Assembly (NCBI RefSeq): GCF_037975245.1
Contig: NC_092567.1
Coordinates: forward strand, 17,284,376 to 17,348,375
DNA: 64,000 nucleotides
From: Apostichopus japonicus
Taxonomy: Eukaryota > Echinodermata > Holothuroidea > Aspidochirotida > Stichopodidae
Direction of reading: 5' to 3'
The translations under genes were made by a program, and so were the position numbers. Below the pieces are notes generated by a model. That model had not been told where the DNA came from, ran no database searches, and was given only the letters and a program-made list of their open reading frames with translations. This document shows positions 30,012 through 42,871 of the stretch, one piece after another; positions within the stretch are counted from its first letter, which is position 1; each line of letters begins with the position of its first letter.

Positions 30012-33000
30012 TTATCTACAAAGAAAAGCAATATTTCAACCAAACTATCTTGCTCTTGACGAAATTCAAAATAGAGAGAACATTGACAGCTAAGCAAGCA
30101 TTTCATAATTATATTCATTTCAAAGATATTTAAGCGAGAAGATGATAGGGCAGGAACATCTACCATGATGATACCATTGTACACCAATATGCATCTCCAA
30201 GAGTAAGGTAGGGTTTACCTAGTCAAGATAGTAACATCAATCAACCATATTTATTTAAATTTTGTTAATTGAGGGTGACTCTGTTAGCCTGAGTTTATCT
30301 TCCCCCGAGGGAAAGACAAATAAAAACAATTTTCTGAAATCTCAACGAAAATTTAAGACTGGCAGATAAACAAATAAAAGAAGCAAATGAAAGAGTGTAA
30401 AAGAGCAGCTAGCAGAAATACAGAAAAGATAAGCGGAAGAATAAAACAACAGTAAATAGAAAACGTAAAATGAAAAGAAAAACAAACAAAACCCTGTGGG
30501 ATAGTAACATATAAAAGGAACATAGGAATGTAATGAAATAGTAAAACAAATATATAGAGTCTTATAATGTTAAAGTAGATAAAATATACATTAAATGCAA
30601 TGATGTATAGTTAACGTGTAAAAACATCTTTATCTTCTAAATTCTGGTATTATTGTAAGTTCTTTATCTCTAAATTCGACGATTGTTCTCGATATCCCAA
30701 CAACTTATCCCATAATAAAAGAAGGAGAATGAAGGAATCGATTATTCACAACTCAGTAGTTAACTACATATTTCCATTAAAGTCCTTGTTAGATCAATTT
30801 GCACTACGTTAGTATCTATAGTACATTTTCTAGTTGGAGGTATTTCTCTTCTGTAATTTGCAGCCTCTATTGTATATTGCAGAAAATGAGTGAACTATGT
30901 TCCAAATGCTTATTGTTTCGAATAATATCAGTCATATGATACCCCTTTCCTTCATAAGTTTATTGTTGTCGGTTGCATTTACAAATATAAAAAATTACTC
31001 AGATTTTGTTACGATGTGATCGATCAATTGTGATATATGCACCAGCAGTGAACTTACATACAAATGTGCTTAAATTCATAATGTTACAACATCGCTGAAA
31101 CTTCAAGCAAAACACGATAGAAAATCACTCTTATAAATAGACAAATGTATAAGCAGGCTGCTGTTGATGAGGCTGGAAATAGATAAGAAAAGAGAGAGCT
31201 TCGATAAAATAAATGATTTGTGTTTTTTACTATCAATATCCAGGTGTTTTTTTAATCGATACGAAAAGATGCTATTTAAAACGAAATACTTCTGTTTGCT
31301 TAATAGACTGCTGTAGTTGTGTAACGATTGGAAGGGATGAGGCAATACTTTGTTTGTGAGCTCAAACAAATTCACTATTCCTCCCCTTGATGTCAATGTT
31401 ATACATAATAACATGTCGGGTTAAGTTGAAATTGCCCTGGCAGCCATTGTACTGTACTCTGTTAACAAATGTTCATGTTCATTATAGTTCTGACTTTTAA
31501 TTTCGTATGATGGTTGGAACATCGTAATCATTTAATGGCAACTACCAGGAAATGATTGCATCAATAATATCAAATAAGATCAGAAGAAAGGTAACATATG
31601 AGCGGCTGAGTGAATCGATGTACTTTCACAATAACCAGCAGAATTTATGCTATTTTGCCACTCCCTGGCAGACACTATAATTGTCACATAGTCCTTCTTT
31701 TAGAAGACATACTGACACTAGCATCTGCATTTGCCTTCCGTATGCAATTTAATTTAGTTTGCAAAGTCAATGGACACACTTGATTGAAAGCTCTGATTTA
31801 ACTTTTTTCTATTTGGTTATATCTACAGCAGTCATCATTCGATCTCATCAGAGTCGGCATTCATCATCAAAATCATTATAATACCACCATTATTATCGAG
31901 CTATTGGTATTTGTAAATGCGAATACTGAACGTTGATTCTCTTCTATATACTTTCGTCGTTGATAATCAGTCTCATATACATTCAATATATTGCCGTTAC
32001 CGAACAGATAGTTTGTAGCGACTCATTTTATCTCATTCGCGTTCCAAAGCACTAAGATGTTTTCTTCTTATAACGGACTGCTCATTTGCATAAAAAAGTT
32101 TTCGCATTCCAGGAGGCTGCACGCTTCGGGAACGTTGTGTTGTAGTATGTGTGGAGGTGGCGTTATTATTGCAGCTGTAGGTAAAGTGCATGCTGCACGT
32201 GTGTTTTTTTTTCATGTACATGTGTATGAATCACTTCTTGGAATAACACTGTATGTACACTTCAGTAACAGATATTAAGTATTCTTTGTACAGTAAATCC
32301 TATCCTAATGGAATCCTTAAGATATTGTACTCTATGTTAAAGATAATGATAAGTGTAATCTGTATAAGCCTATACTAAGTAGACCTTATGGGCTTACTTC
32401 CAGGGATGTGTAGTCACACATTCCTGGTCTGCTGTCGGTTTGTGAAGCTTCAAGAGGAGAAAATAGATCAGTAGAGCACACACATCCATGGAGTTTTGTC
32501 ATCTCCGTCTTGAAGTCTCTATACATATGTATGCTTTGCCGAAATAAACCCTCAATTCAATTCTCAGAGGACTTTCTACGCGATACTCTTTTGCTGGAGT
32601 TAACGCTTACGTTCATATTATATCACCTGTTTATTCAGAGGAACACTATTTTCTTGTCATGTATGCATCGCCACCGTTTTCCTTGGGAAAGTTTTGATTA
32701 CCAAGGTTTGAACCTTGCAGTTGAGTTAGGTGCGCTGCCAGTTGACTTATTGATACTTGCACGTGAGGTAGCCAGTTTAGTATAAAGTACGTTTTATTAT
32801 TTAGTTTAATAATTATATCGTTCTATCGTGCTCGCAAAGATTTAGCTCGTGTATTATTGTAAGGACCATCTTCTACTGGATTATACGGCGGACAGTTGAA
32901 ACGTTTTGCAGGTGAACTTTGCGTTGACCGTTAGGGCTGGCTGTACTCTCACAGCTAGGCCTACACAGGGTCGCGCCTCAACCCTCACTGTCCGTAGTAT

Positions 33001-33231
33001 ACCGTACCGTGGAGTATATATAGCAGCAAGATCGATGCGACCTCCTGTCCGGAACAAGCGAAGAATACTAGGGTAAGTTAACCTAAACATTACCCTTAAT
33101 GTTGGTGGGTTTAGTTGAGGTACAGCGCGCAAAGGGAAAAGGTGTAGGCCTACTGTTGTTTGACGGCGGAATACACTGAAACGAAAGTGGATAGCGTACG
33201 ATCTTACACCCGGTTATCATATAGGCCAGTT
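30012..33231. other. Intergenic, unit A
   Basis: Collinear with 47250-50630. AT-rich. In unit A the 'ACCATTG...CACCAATATG' block (30170-30250) is single, whereas B has three copies. A conserved segment with a consensus splice donor (CTAGGGTAAGT near 33068) is present in both units but no gene could be built from it. Confidence 0.4.
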
Positions 33232-33672
33232 ATGAGGTGTTGGGGTAGTATTGGCATCAGGATTGGAACAAACAGGATCCAAGAAATATATGCATGAATT
33301 AATTGCACAAAACTTGATATTTTTAGACACAACGCTGAACCTGTAACCTAACTTAATGTTCACAGGGTATTATTGTGAAAAGCAGTTTAATCAAAATCCG
33401 TGCCATATGGTCATGCTTAGAGCAAACTCTCGTCTCCGTGAGCTCAAATGTTTTATCCAAAAATGGCTGCGAACACTGCCAGTTTCTGCAAAACTGGTGT
33501 TTCACAAAGTAAACAAGTTACACAATTCAAACTGTGGGCATAGGACCTTGGATGTTTAGATTTCTTACTTTTTATTTGCCTATGTGTATGCTGGTGATCC
33601 TTTTTGTTGTGGATCATATAAAATTAAGGGACTGACCACGAAGAAGCAAAGTTGTGGTATAATTGGCGAATA
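33232..33672 (+). pseudogene. Broken copy of the 146-codon ORF of unit B
   Basis: Aligns to 50631-51071. It has an extra A near 33287 (frameshift), a stop in CCTGTAACC near 33344, and a CAG-to-TAG change near 33559. The central part still reads NSRLRELKCFIQKWLRTLP. Family unknown. Confidence 0.45.
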
Positions 33673-34359
33673 GGAATTTACATTGTCTTAATAATTGAAT
33701 GTCTATATCTTGTCATTGCTTTGTGTCTACTTTGCTGTCATGATTGTAATGATCGAGCCTCGTGTTTATCATATTGTTTTTTCAATACTATTTTGTAGAG
33801 CAGATGTATTGTGTATATATATATATGGAGGGGCATTTTTTTGGGGGGGTGGGGGGCATTGGTATGTTAGTTAAACAACGCAGATACAGTAACATATAGT
33901 GACATATCAGTGGTGTAATGTTGACCAGCTCCACGCTGCACAGGAATTAATAACAATCTTAAATGAAGACTTAACTGACATGTGAGAAGTTTTGCACCAA
34001 CAGAAAAGACTTCAAAAATAATAACGCGCGCAGGACGAGCTTTATTGGCGACGCATTTTTGAGGTGCATTAATTCTCCTAATCCTTGTCATGTTTTACAC
34101 GGTTATGTCCTCGGTTATTTTGCCTACAGATTAAAAGCTGCGACTTATACATCCAATTTATAAAGGGATGATGTTACCAGATAAGGTTGAAAGTGATAGA
34201 GGGTTTACTTAGATTCTACATAACCGAATTAAATATTATCTAGAATGTTCATGACTGTTAGAGGACGAACATGTGGGGTTTAGTAAAGAACACTTGAGTT
34301 GACAAAGAACATTCTGCTCATTCTATTAATGACTACTATACACAAGTCAATGAAAACGT
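33673..34359. other. Intergenic, unit A
   Basis: Collinear with 51072-51768. Contains a short (TA)n and a G-rich tract (33827-33858) that are unlike unit B. No gene seen. Confidence 0.4.
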
Positions 34360-34970
34360 AAATATTGTATTTTTATTGACTACAAAAAAATGCTTTCAAT
34401 GTATTTGACATGACTTTACTCTGGAAATTGGTTATCAGTTACATTAAATGTAATATAATCAATGTTACATCGTTTAAACATTCTCTTAGTCAAGCCAAGC
34501 TCTTAACATGGGTGGATGATCCGCATTTTATTAATTTTGGTGCCAATTCTGTTTGCTATTGACTTAAACGACTTTGTCAGGTTTATAAAGTAATAGTATT
34601 ATCATGGTTAGGCAGCTTGTCAGGCGCAATCCGTGAACATCTTAGCAATGGTGACGTCGAAGTCTATTTTTAGACTTTTCACTCTGTTTGAACGCTGAAG
34701 ATGCATTTGACTTAGCTGAGAACGAGCCAGACTTAAAATGGACTCTTAACGATGCTCAAGTCTACTGTGACACTTGTACGTTTATTGACCGTCTTTGGTG
34801 ATAATAATTATCGATTATATATATAATGATACATACCTCGGTGATGCTTTTAATTCTTATAGCAATAAGATAGCTCTCTTCAGTCTGCTTACTCAGTCTT
34901 ATCACTTGAAACGATGCTATTTGATTAACTGTAGCTCCAACTATTTTATTAAGTAGTCTTCCCAGTGTTA
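34360..34970 (+). pseudogene. Non-LTR retrotransposon reverse-transcriptase relic, unit A
   Basis: Diverged copy of the relic at 51770-52400. Reads FIDYKK then, after a frameshift, AFNVFDMTLLWKLV, which keeps the Phe of the usual FIDxxKAFD motif better than unit B does. The YADD-equivalent reads NAED here. Several stops and indels. Present in both units, so it predates the duplication. Confidence 0.6.
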
Positions 34971-36869
34971 CTGTACGTTAGAGAGGTGAGTAAGTTTTCC
35001 ACTTTTGCAAACACGTTTCTTAAGTAAGGAACAACAATTGTGTGACTTACGTCGAGCTTGGAAGGTACAAGATTGCCAGGCTTATTGAGAGCTGAGTTAT
35101 TGAATACTAAGATCAATTTATTAACAGTAATGATAATATATGCCTTGCAGGAATGATGTAAACATTCGTAAGATAAAGCTAACCTACAAATCAACATGGA
35201 TTAGCCGGATTGAAAGAAACCCTGATAAAACAGGCATGCCCATAAGTTGAAAAAAGCCCATCTAACCCAATCAAATTCATAACAATTGCAGTGGCCATAT
35301 ACTGTTAGTACAAACTGGCTGACAATGGACGTTTGTTTCAGATCAAATCATACATGCTCAAGTCAATAACAACTCTCAGTGTAAACTTTATAGGATATGT
35401 AAAGGGTATTACAATTAGAAAAATACCACCCACCTCAAAAAAGCCAGCTAAAATCTTTTCTTGTTTCCGTCTTAGTAAACGCAGTTCTCCCAAAGTGAAC
35501 GGCCGACATGGAAACATGTATTTTCAGGGCAAGAATTTGCACGTTATGTAATAATGGAAAACTAACTGGACCGCGAATCAGGCCATTTACTTGAATGTTT
35601 CGACAGTAAAAGGATAAACATTTATAAACCTTATGACAATGGACATCAAAATTCTCGCCTCTTTTAGTGCTAAAATATTATGTCAGTTTTAAGTTGTTGT
35701 TTTTTCTGGCCTTTGCTTTCATACGTTGTACCGAGAGGTAATGGTCGTTTGTTGTCATGGCGTATACTAACTTTCTCTTCTCCTCGTTTCTACTTTTGGC
35801 ATAAACACTTTTCTGGACAGTAACCTATTCGATATATTATTCGATGTTTGTATGTAGGGTATATTTCATTGTATTCAAATCTCATTCATCTCTTAGGAGG
35901 ATATAAAGAGAATAAATCAGCTGAAAATGAACCGTGTAAAACCGAATAGAAGGACACATGTTTCTTTGCAATTAGGTTTATTGCTATGAACAGCGCTTCG
36001 GAATGAAATTATAAAAAGGAAATAGTTTTGCCGACTTCACTCGATAATTAAATGATGTTTTCTGATCGTTTTGTTTAAGACGAATACATTTAATGATAAA
36101 GCAAACCCCAATACGTGAGAAGACTGCTCGTTTTAAGGAAAACCTGAAATAAGGACCATGTACAGTCTCAATGCAGTTGAAATTATACAATCAAGCTAAA
36201 TCAAAGAGTATGACAATCTCTGAAGTTTTTACTTCAATGTCTTTGAACTTAAGATAAAATGATTATATAAAGTTGAGATTAATCATATACTCTACATAAG
36301 GCATTACGAGACCGATATTGCTGGTTAAAATACAACCTACCAAACATTAACTTACTTTCCGCAATGGAAATGTCAATTCTAGGAGTATCCCAGCAAAAAC
36401 AACGTTTTTATAACATTTTGAGAAGGGCGTAGAAAGGTTTTAAGAAATATTATTGTAAAAGTTATTTATAATATTTTGTAGATATCATATTAAACATAAA
36501 AACGTTTTAAATAAAAATCCTAATTTTTTTTATAAAGTAGTTCCACAAATGTAAAAATGTTTTGAAAACGTTTAGAGGAAAGCTTCCAAAAAGCGAAAAC
36601 AATGGAAAATATGTAGCAAGGCTACGTTCATTTCAATTGAACACAGCTACCTGCAGGGGAAAATCTTTCATTTGATCAACATATCGGTGATTTTTGTCAG
36701 AAAGTCATAACACGATTATAGCATCATCAAAATGTTTTCATTATGACTTAAAACCATATAAACAGCATACCTCTTATTCCCATTAAATTGTTAATTGTGT
36801 CTCTAACATAAACTCCCAAAGATGGCATGAAAAAGAAAAATCTGGTTCTGTCTTGACGATAATTGAGTA
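34971..36869. other. Intergenic across the A/B unit junction
   Basis: No distinctive junction sequence marks the change of unit near 35675: the sequence runs through as in the B/C junction near 53083. No gene seen. Confidence 0.45.
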
Positions 36870-37260
36870 TTAACAGAATGCAAAAATGTTTGGCGTTTGT
36901 TGACTTCAAATGACCTTTGACCTCCACCAAAATATATACGTTTGGTTCATATACGTATTAAATATGAGATCTGCCCAAAATGACCTTCTTGAGATATCGT
37001 GTTTACAAGTGTTTCACAATTTGACCCCTGGTGACCCCAAATGACCATTGAAATCCACAAAAACACTACGCTCCTTGTTACTAAATGTTATACACCTTCA
37101 TAACAAGTATGAGATCTGCCCAAGCTTCTAATATTGAGATATCATGTTAAAAAGGTTTTCAAAATGTGACCTCTGATGACCCCAAATGAACGTTGAACTA
37201 CACCAGGCTTCTTGTACTCAGTGTGGTACTTCTACACACCAAATATTACGATCACACCAA
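36870..37260. repeat. Degenerate TGACCCCAAATGACC tandem repeat, unit B
   Basis: Counterpart of 1220-1640. A stretch of about 80-100 bp present in A and C after CCAAATAT is deleted near 37246. Confidence 0.6.
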
Positions 37261-37868
37261 TTACGATTATCATCGAAACCAAAAATAGTTTCTGGAAGCT
37301 GCCATTTTGTAAATAGGTGGTGCCATAGTGCCACTAGGACCTGAAACCTTTTACTTTTTCTTTGCCTTTTCATTGCAGTTTTTTCAAGCTAGAATGTCTT
37401 TAATGTTGACACTAAAACCGATAAGTTCGTGTTAAAACGTTCAACATTTTACAAATCAACATTATTCAAAACCGATCTAAAGTATGCAAAATACACATTG
37501 AAATAATTACAGCAAACACGAAAGCAGGATGACTATTGATCAAGTCTTCTGCATTGGGTGAGAAGAAACATTTAGTCACCGGTGTCTCCCAAATGGAATA
37601 AAGAGGTTTTTTAACTGTGTTAGGGCGTTATTCATGACAGTTATCGCTGAAACATATAGACTAATAATGATGTTAGGGCTTGTGTCTCCTTTCAAATCTA
37701 GGCTTGATGTAAATGTGACACACGATATTTATTGACATATCGAAGAGTTGTCGTGCTGTTTGCTAGAAGGTATACCATATGATCATAGAACGTGTACCAG
37801 TTTAAAGTAGGAAGTGAATTATGTTTAAGGGTAGGCATGAATTGAAAGTGTGAACTATTGCTTTAAAC
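37261..37868. other. 3' flank of B1
   Basis: Contains the conserved AATAAA (minus strand, 37728-37733), about 135 bases past the B1 stop because B1 ends earlier than A1. No other gene. Confidence 0.45.
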
Positions 37869-39122
37869 CTACAACCTAAAAAACTTCATCAACTTCCAAA
37901 CAACCAACAAAAAGGCTATCAAAAATGTCATCTCCCAACTTAATGGTTTTTTGTAAACTGGAGGTAGAACCGTCCGATGATATTCTGCGAGACTATCAGT
38001 GACCAATTTAATCTTATTTTCACTGTGGTAAGTCCCTAAATGATAAATCTTGAGTTTAAGTAGTATTTCGTTCTGTAACTTGTTATATATCTTTCCCATT
38101 TCATCATCCAAGTTGTCCAATGACTTACATACTTCAGGAAAATCCTCTACAACTGTCCAGTCGTCTTTAGACTTAATGATTTCTGATGCTGATCTTTCAA
38201 GTTCGTTGGATCTCTTCATTACTTCGTTAGCTCTTGCGCGCAGATCATTTAAGAATTCATGCTCCTGGTTCTGTTCTACACATTTCTTACAATCCTCATA
38301 ATTTTTGTGTACAACCAAAAGCCTCTCAATGAGTTGATGTTTATTCTTGTGTCCTAATTGCATACTCTTGGTCAAATTCGTAAGCATTTTTGCGTGCCAC
38401 TGTTTACCTTCATGAACAATGATACGAAGTTCAAAGATAACCTTTTCAAGTACCTCTAGAGCTACGTCAAATTTGACAATTTCATCTTGTATCTTTAGTC
38501 GTAAGCATGCATATTGGTAGCACAATATTTTATTGTATGCATCATTTCCCTTTATTAATTCATCCACATATGACATATTGTAAAATGATTTCCTTTTTTC
38601 GATCGATACTCTCAGTTTCTTTTTTAGTATCATCCTTTCCTTTTCAGCAAGAATTCGAATGTCGTTTATAAAGCAGTCAGATGCAACATGCTGGACATGA
38701 GTTATACCATTTACCTTGAGACTAATCTCTCTCAGTGGTGGTTCTTTGGTTACACTCTTGTTTTGATGCCACATATAGCAAGCTTGGCAGAGGTGTCCGT
38801 TTCTTTCAAAACTATGGTTTACGCAACCAATGTAATCATGTTTAACAACGTCAGAAATCTCACTTCTCTTTCTATGTACGTCCTCGACAAAATTTTTAAC
38901 TGCATAATCTGTTTTAAATCCTTCGGGTGGGATTGTGAATAAATCCCGACATACAGCGCATTCTAGTTCTCCTTGTCGATGTTTAATATACGATTCTAAA
39001 CAGTCACTACAATATCTATGAAGACACGGTAACACCTTGGGTTCTTTCAAAGGTTGAATGCAAATTGGACAAGACAGCAACTTTTCTTCAATTTCATCAA
39101 GAACTGTGGTTAGAGATTCCAT
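37869..39122 (-). CDS. Membrane-anchored RING/B-box TRIM-like protein, type 1, copy B1
   Basis: 417 residues. RING as in A1 (C18, C21, C33, H35, C38, C41, C55, C58), the same degenerate B-box knuckle, a helical middle and a C-terminal hydrophobic anchor (TFLIAFLLVVWKLMKFF). Residues 1 to about 223 are almost identical to A1. Residues about 224-286 differ heavily, then identity recovers. The protein stops right after the anchor at a TAG, so it lacks the roughly 15-residue tail ending LPIPA(Y/N)HET seen in A1 and C1. The DNA for that tail is still recognisable downstream, so this is a recent loss. Predicted role: tail-anchored E3 ubiquitin ligase. Confidence 0.9.
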   Translation of the reverse strand: MESLTTVLDEIEEKLLSCPICIQPLKEPKVLPCLHRYCSDCLESYIKHRQGELECAVCRDLFTIPPEGFKTDYAVKNFVEDVHRKRSEISDVVKHDYIGCVNHSFERNGHLCQACYMWHQNKSVTKEPPLREISLKVNGITHVQHVASDCFINDIRILAEKERMILKKKLRVSIEKRKSFYNMSYVDELIKGNDAYNKILCYQYACLRLKIQDEIVKFDVALEVLEKVIFELRIIVHEGKQWHAKMLTNLTKSMQLGHKNKHQLIERLLVVHKNYEDCKKCVEQNQEHEFLNDLRARANEVMKRSNELERSASEIIKSKDDWTVVEDFPEVCKSLDNLDDEMGKIYNKLQNEILLKLKIYHLGTYHSENKIKLVTDSLAEYHRTVLPPVYKKPLSWEMTFLIAFLLVVWKLMKFFRL

Positions 39123-39161
39123 CTTTAGAGAGGGTATGGTTACTGAAGCTTAGATTTCTCT

Positions 39162-39235
39162 CTGTTAAGAAGAAAATAAAGTGTTGTAAATGGTATCAAT
39201 CTTCTTTGAAATATCCTATTGTCATGTTTACTTAC
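39162..39235 (-). other. Putative 74 bp intron in the 5' UTR of B1
   Basis: Same acceptor (TTCTTCTTAACAG) and donor (GTAAGT) as at 3550-3623, with the same spacing. Inferred from splice-site consensus only. Confidence 0.4.
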
Positions 39236-40409
39236 CGAAGATGATACTAAACACATAAACAGACTGATGAATTACACATTCACCCTCTATATTCGGAGTG
39301 GTTAGAATATTGTGTGACAAAAATAAATGTATGGACAACCATAGGTCAAATCAGGAATTCGGGAACTCAGAGAAAAATTAATTGGAGGAGACATTTGTTG
39401 CTACTGTTCCGTGACGTCTCGAATCTCCGAAAGAAATATATGTGGAATACCGAAATGCAGCGCGGGCAGACTCAGACAATAACGGAGCGAGAAATGAGTA
39501 GATTAAGGATAGAACCAGGATTTATTCACCTACAGATATAGAAAGGTCAAAGACAACATAATGCAACAAGCCAAGTATTCTTTACTCTAAGACAAACTTT
39601 CTTATCTCCCATAACTGATCCTATCGGGATTTACCTACCCTTCTTTTGACATTAATGATTGACTTTTCTCACTATATTTCCGGAAGATTTCCAAGTAAAC
39701 TATCCGGAAATAACTCACAGGTTTGGAATGTCACTACTTGTTTAACTTCCGCAACGAAAGTCGCTTTCTTATAAGGTCGTTCGCTGGCCTTCGGAAGATT
39801 CGCCAACACGTGTAGCGTACTTAGAGCCCTTCCTGGATACGACAACCGGAAACGAATGTGATACCTCTGTTTTGTCCATTACACTACACAATGTGACAAT
39901 GTTTAGCATCAAAGCCATATTACTAAGGTATGTTGCAGGAGTCAGTAAGGAAGTAAGAGTCTAGACTTATTCGAAAGCAATGCCTTGATGTGTGTCTTAC
40001 CGAGAATCATTTGAATTTAATGATACTACTTTGATAATCATATCCACGGATCTCCAAACAGACACAAGTGGTATGCATGTTCAGGCATGGGTTTACGAAT
40101 ATTAAACAACATGCGTGTGTGAATAGTATGGAAGGAAAACCTACCCTGGTAATGCTCATGTGAACATATGATTACCGTAAAATACAATAAAACAAGAAAT
40201 TTGAAATCACTCAATTCTTAACGTTCTGTCAAATATTAAAGGTGTAATACAAAAATTAAAAAGGCTGCTATCTTTTACATCTCTGTTTAGGAAGAAACCA
40301 CCAACGTCTGGCCAAAGAAGTTTGTAGGCAAAGATATGATATTTTGATGGTCATTGATTATTCATATTTATGCATCATTAGCTTCACAAAAACTTCACAG
40401 AAAGTACTT
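39236..40409. other. Intergenic between type 1 and type 2 TRIM genes, unit B
   Basis: Nearly identical to 3624-4798. Presumed promoter region of B1. No other gene. Confidence 0.5.
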
Positions 40410-41705
40410 TTAACGAACACAATAAATGAAAATCATGAAACAAATCCACAAAACACAACATATCACTGCTCGATTTCTTTCTCGTTCATACCTGTCGCAC
40501 ATATTACTAATCAATTCGTGTTTGTTTACACTGTTGTAAGTTGGAATCTCTAGACCTTTAATGTTACATAAAACACCGAATTCCAATTTTACAAATGTGT
40601 CCTTTATATCCTCTTCCAAGTGATCGATCGAGGCACATACATCAGGAATATGCTTTACGGCCATCCAATTGTTCCAAGATTCGAGAATGTTGGATGAACG
40701 TTTGGTCAATTTGTCATACCTCGCTCTAAGCTTTGTGGAAATTTTTGCAAGTTTCGTGACCTCCTTTTTTGTGCTCGACTGTTGTTTACGCAAATAGGTA
40801 ATGAACACTTCGTATTTTATCTGCAATTCTCTAATCAGTTCCATAAGAAATTGTTTATTCCGTCCACCTACCCTCCTGACTTCTTTTAATTCGTTTAGGA
40901 CATCCACCTGATTCCAGTTCACCATATTCCAAACTGTCCACAATATTACGCTTTTTAAGTTTTCTTCAATTTTTTGAATGATTCTTCCAATGCGACAGAG
41001 TTTATGGTTATATATTTCAACATCGTCTTCTATCAATCTTACTTGACATTTCAACTTCTCCAGTGTTGTTTCCATGTAATTCTTAACCAGTACATCAACT
41101 CTTTCAAAGACTGTTCTCTTTCCAGGCATCTTTACAATATACTTCTTGCAAAATGTTAATGCTCTAGATTTGTTAGCAAGGCGTTTTCTTTCTTCTACTG
41201 CTAAAATATCAACTTTGTTTATGGCGGACGCATATGAAAATGTAAAACTTTCACTCTTCATCTGCACTTCTTGAATAATTTCTTTCAAACCAGCAAAGCT
41301 TGAGCAACTGCCTGGGCTGTTCCTCACCTTGACATGAGAATAGTAGCAGTTTTCACAAAGGTATCCCTTCCGATCAAAACAATAGGCTACTGCTGTTCGA
41401 TGTTTTTGACATCTGACACAGTTATGTAAATCGATATCAATCTCAGGTTTTTCAAATGTAACATGCTCAACTAAGCTTTTAATGAAGTAATCTGTTTTAA
41501 ATCCGTCGGAAGGTACCGTGAAGAACTCTCGACATACAGCACATTGTAGTTGTCCTTTCTGTTGTTTGATGTAGGATTCTAAACAGCTACTACAATATCG
41601 ATGAAGACATGGTAAAAATTTGGGTTCTTTCAAAAGTTGAATGCAAATTGGACAAGAGAGGGAATTTTCTCCGATTTCATAAAGAATTGTGTTTATAGAT
41701 TCCAT
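40410..41705 (-). CDS. Membrane-anchored RING/B-box TRIM-like protein, type 2, copy B2
   Basis: 431 residues, differing from A2 at four positions: Ala/Thr in the middle, Leu/Val near residue 380, Ile/Glu and Lys/Arg near the C-terminus. RING and B-box ligands are all intact (C96, C99, H102, C109, D111, C117, C120, H124) and the C-terminal anchor is identical. The Ile/Glu site is Lys in C2, so it varies in all three copies. Predicted tail-anchored E3 ubiquitin ligase. The near-identity to A2 contrasts with the greater divergence of the surrounding flanks. Confidence 0.9.
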   Translation of the reverse strand: MESINTILYEIGENSLSCPICIQLLKEPKFLPCLHRYCSSCLESYIKQQKGQLQCAVCREFFTVPSDGFKTDYFIKSLVEHVTFEKPEIDIDLHNCVRCQKHRTAVAYCFDRKGYLCENCYYSHVKVRNSPGSCSSFAGLKEIIQEVQMKSESFTFSYASAINKVDILAVEERKRLANKSRALTFCKKYIVKMPGKRTVFERVDVLVKNYMETTLEKLKCQVRLIEDDVEIYNHKLCRIGRIIQKIEENLKSVILWTVWNMVNWNQVDVLNELKEVRRVGGRNKQFLMELIRELQIKYEVFITYLRKQQSSTKKEVTKLAKISTKLRARYDKLTKRSSNILESWNNWMAVKHIPDVCASIDHLEEDIKDTFVKLEFGVLCNIKGLEIPTYNSVNKHELISNMCDRYERERNRAVICCVLWICFMIFIYCVR

Positions 41706-42871
41706 CTTTATGTAAGTTAGTTGGCAGAGCGGTTAAAAACTCCCTGAATTGTGAAAGCATCGCAGTTAATACGGTCCTTACACAGTGAAATCACCAAACA
41801 TTTATTTTTTGTGAGCCAGGAACACCAGATACAAAATGGCCAACAGAAACAGAAATCTAGTAAAGGAAAATGTTGGTATCTTCAAAGATGATATAATTGC
41901 CAAGAACTCGATCATGCCGCGTTGAACGTCGACTGTAGATTCCAGTTATTAATATGTTAATATTTGACTATTTTTGGTGCATTTGCTATGAAACAACAGC
42001 TTCATGTATATGTCTGCAGTGCAAAACATGTTAATCTTCCAATTAACATGTTATCATTTTAACTAGTCGTTTACTACTTCCAAGTAGCATTCTATGTCCT
42101 TCAGGGTTGTCACTGTATGATAGTTTATTTGCATAAACCCCTATCGTGATTCAATTTGTCAATTTTAGTGTCACATTCAGGGCCAGGTCAAATTCATATT
42201 AATATAAGCATGTATCACAACTGTGCAACTGTCGAAGTACCTATGGGTAAAATAATAGAGAGGATTTATTTCAAATGGCATGAGGTGATTTCTTAGGATG
42301 AAGATCTGATTTAATCTCTTCAAGGATAATAGTGGCTTTAAAATAGTTTTACTGTCATTTGTTAGCAAATGTCAAGTCTAAGCGACTCACACCATGCTCA
42401 TCTTGCAATACAGTAGTCACTATCTCTGTATACAAGTCAAAAGCACACGTGGTCAAGTTCCCTGTTGCACACAATGGCAAACTGACTTTCAAAGTATAAA
42501 CTTGTAAACAAGTGTCCAATTTTGCTGGAATCTAATTTTAAGGAAAATCAATCCAAACTAACCTTGATATTTGGAGATGTTTCTTGTTCTCTCATAGCAA
42601 CTTTAATGCACAAGCACACGTTACCATAAGGAAGTAGATTTTTCTGGAAGTATTCTAATTCCTGGTGGGAGTCCTGTAGACTTAAACTGCAGTTTTCTCA
42701 GAAATGTTTTGTACTGCTTCAGCGAATTTAAAGCTGCAATACATTTCTGAAAGGAAGTCGATATCATCGGAATGTAATTACAATGCCACGGTGGGGTTTG
42801 GGGCTTCGTTTTATCTGTGCACCACAGTATTGCTATTAAAGTTCTTTTCAGGAAATGTAACAAGCATAAAA
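41706..42871. other. Intergenic, unit B, with empty insertion site
   Basis: Contains the uninterrupted site AATCTCTTCAAGG (TCT at 42316-42318) that is split by the 14.75 kb element in unit A. No gene seen. Confidence 0.6.

Larger units (their letters stand above)
1..35674. repeat. Segmental tandem repeat, unit A
   Basis: First visible copy of a head-to-tail duplicated segment. Its first bases match positions near 35675 and near 53083, and its last kilobase matches the sequence just before 53083. It holds type 1 and type 2 TRIM-like genes, a Frizzled-CRD-like gene, a broken 146-codon ORF and a reverse-transcriptase relic in the same order as unit B. It is about 18 kb longer than B because of four insertions found only here. 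The true repeat boundaries are unknown because the window starts at an arbitrary phase of the array. Confidence 0.93.
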
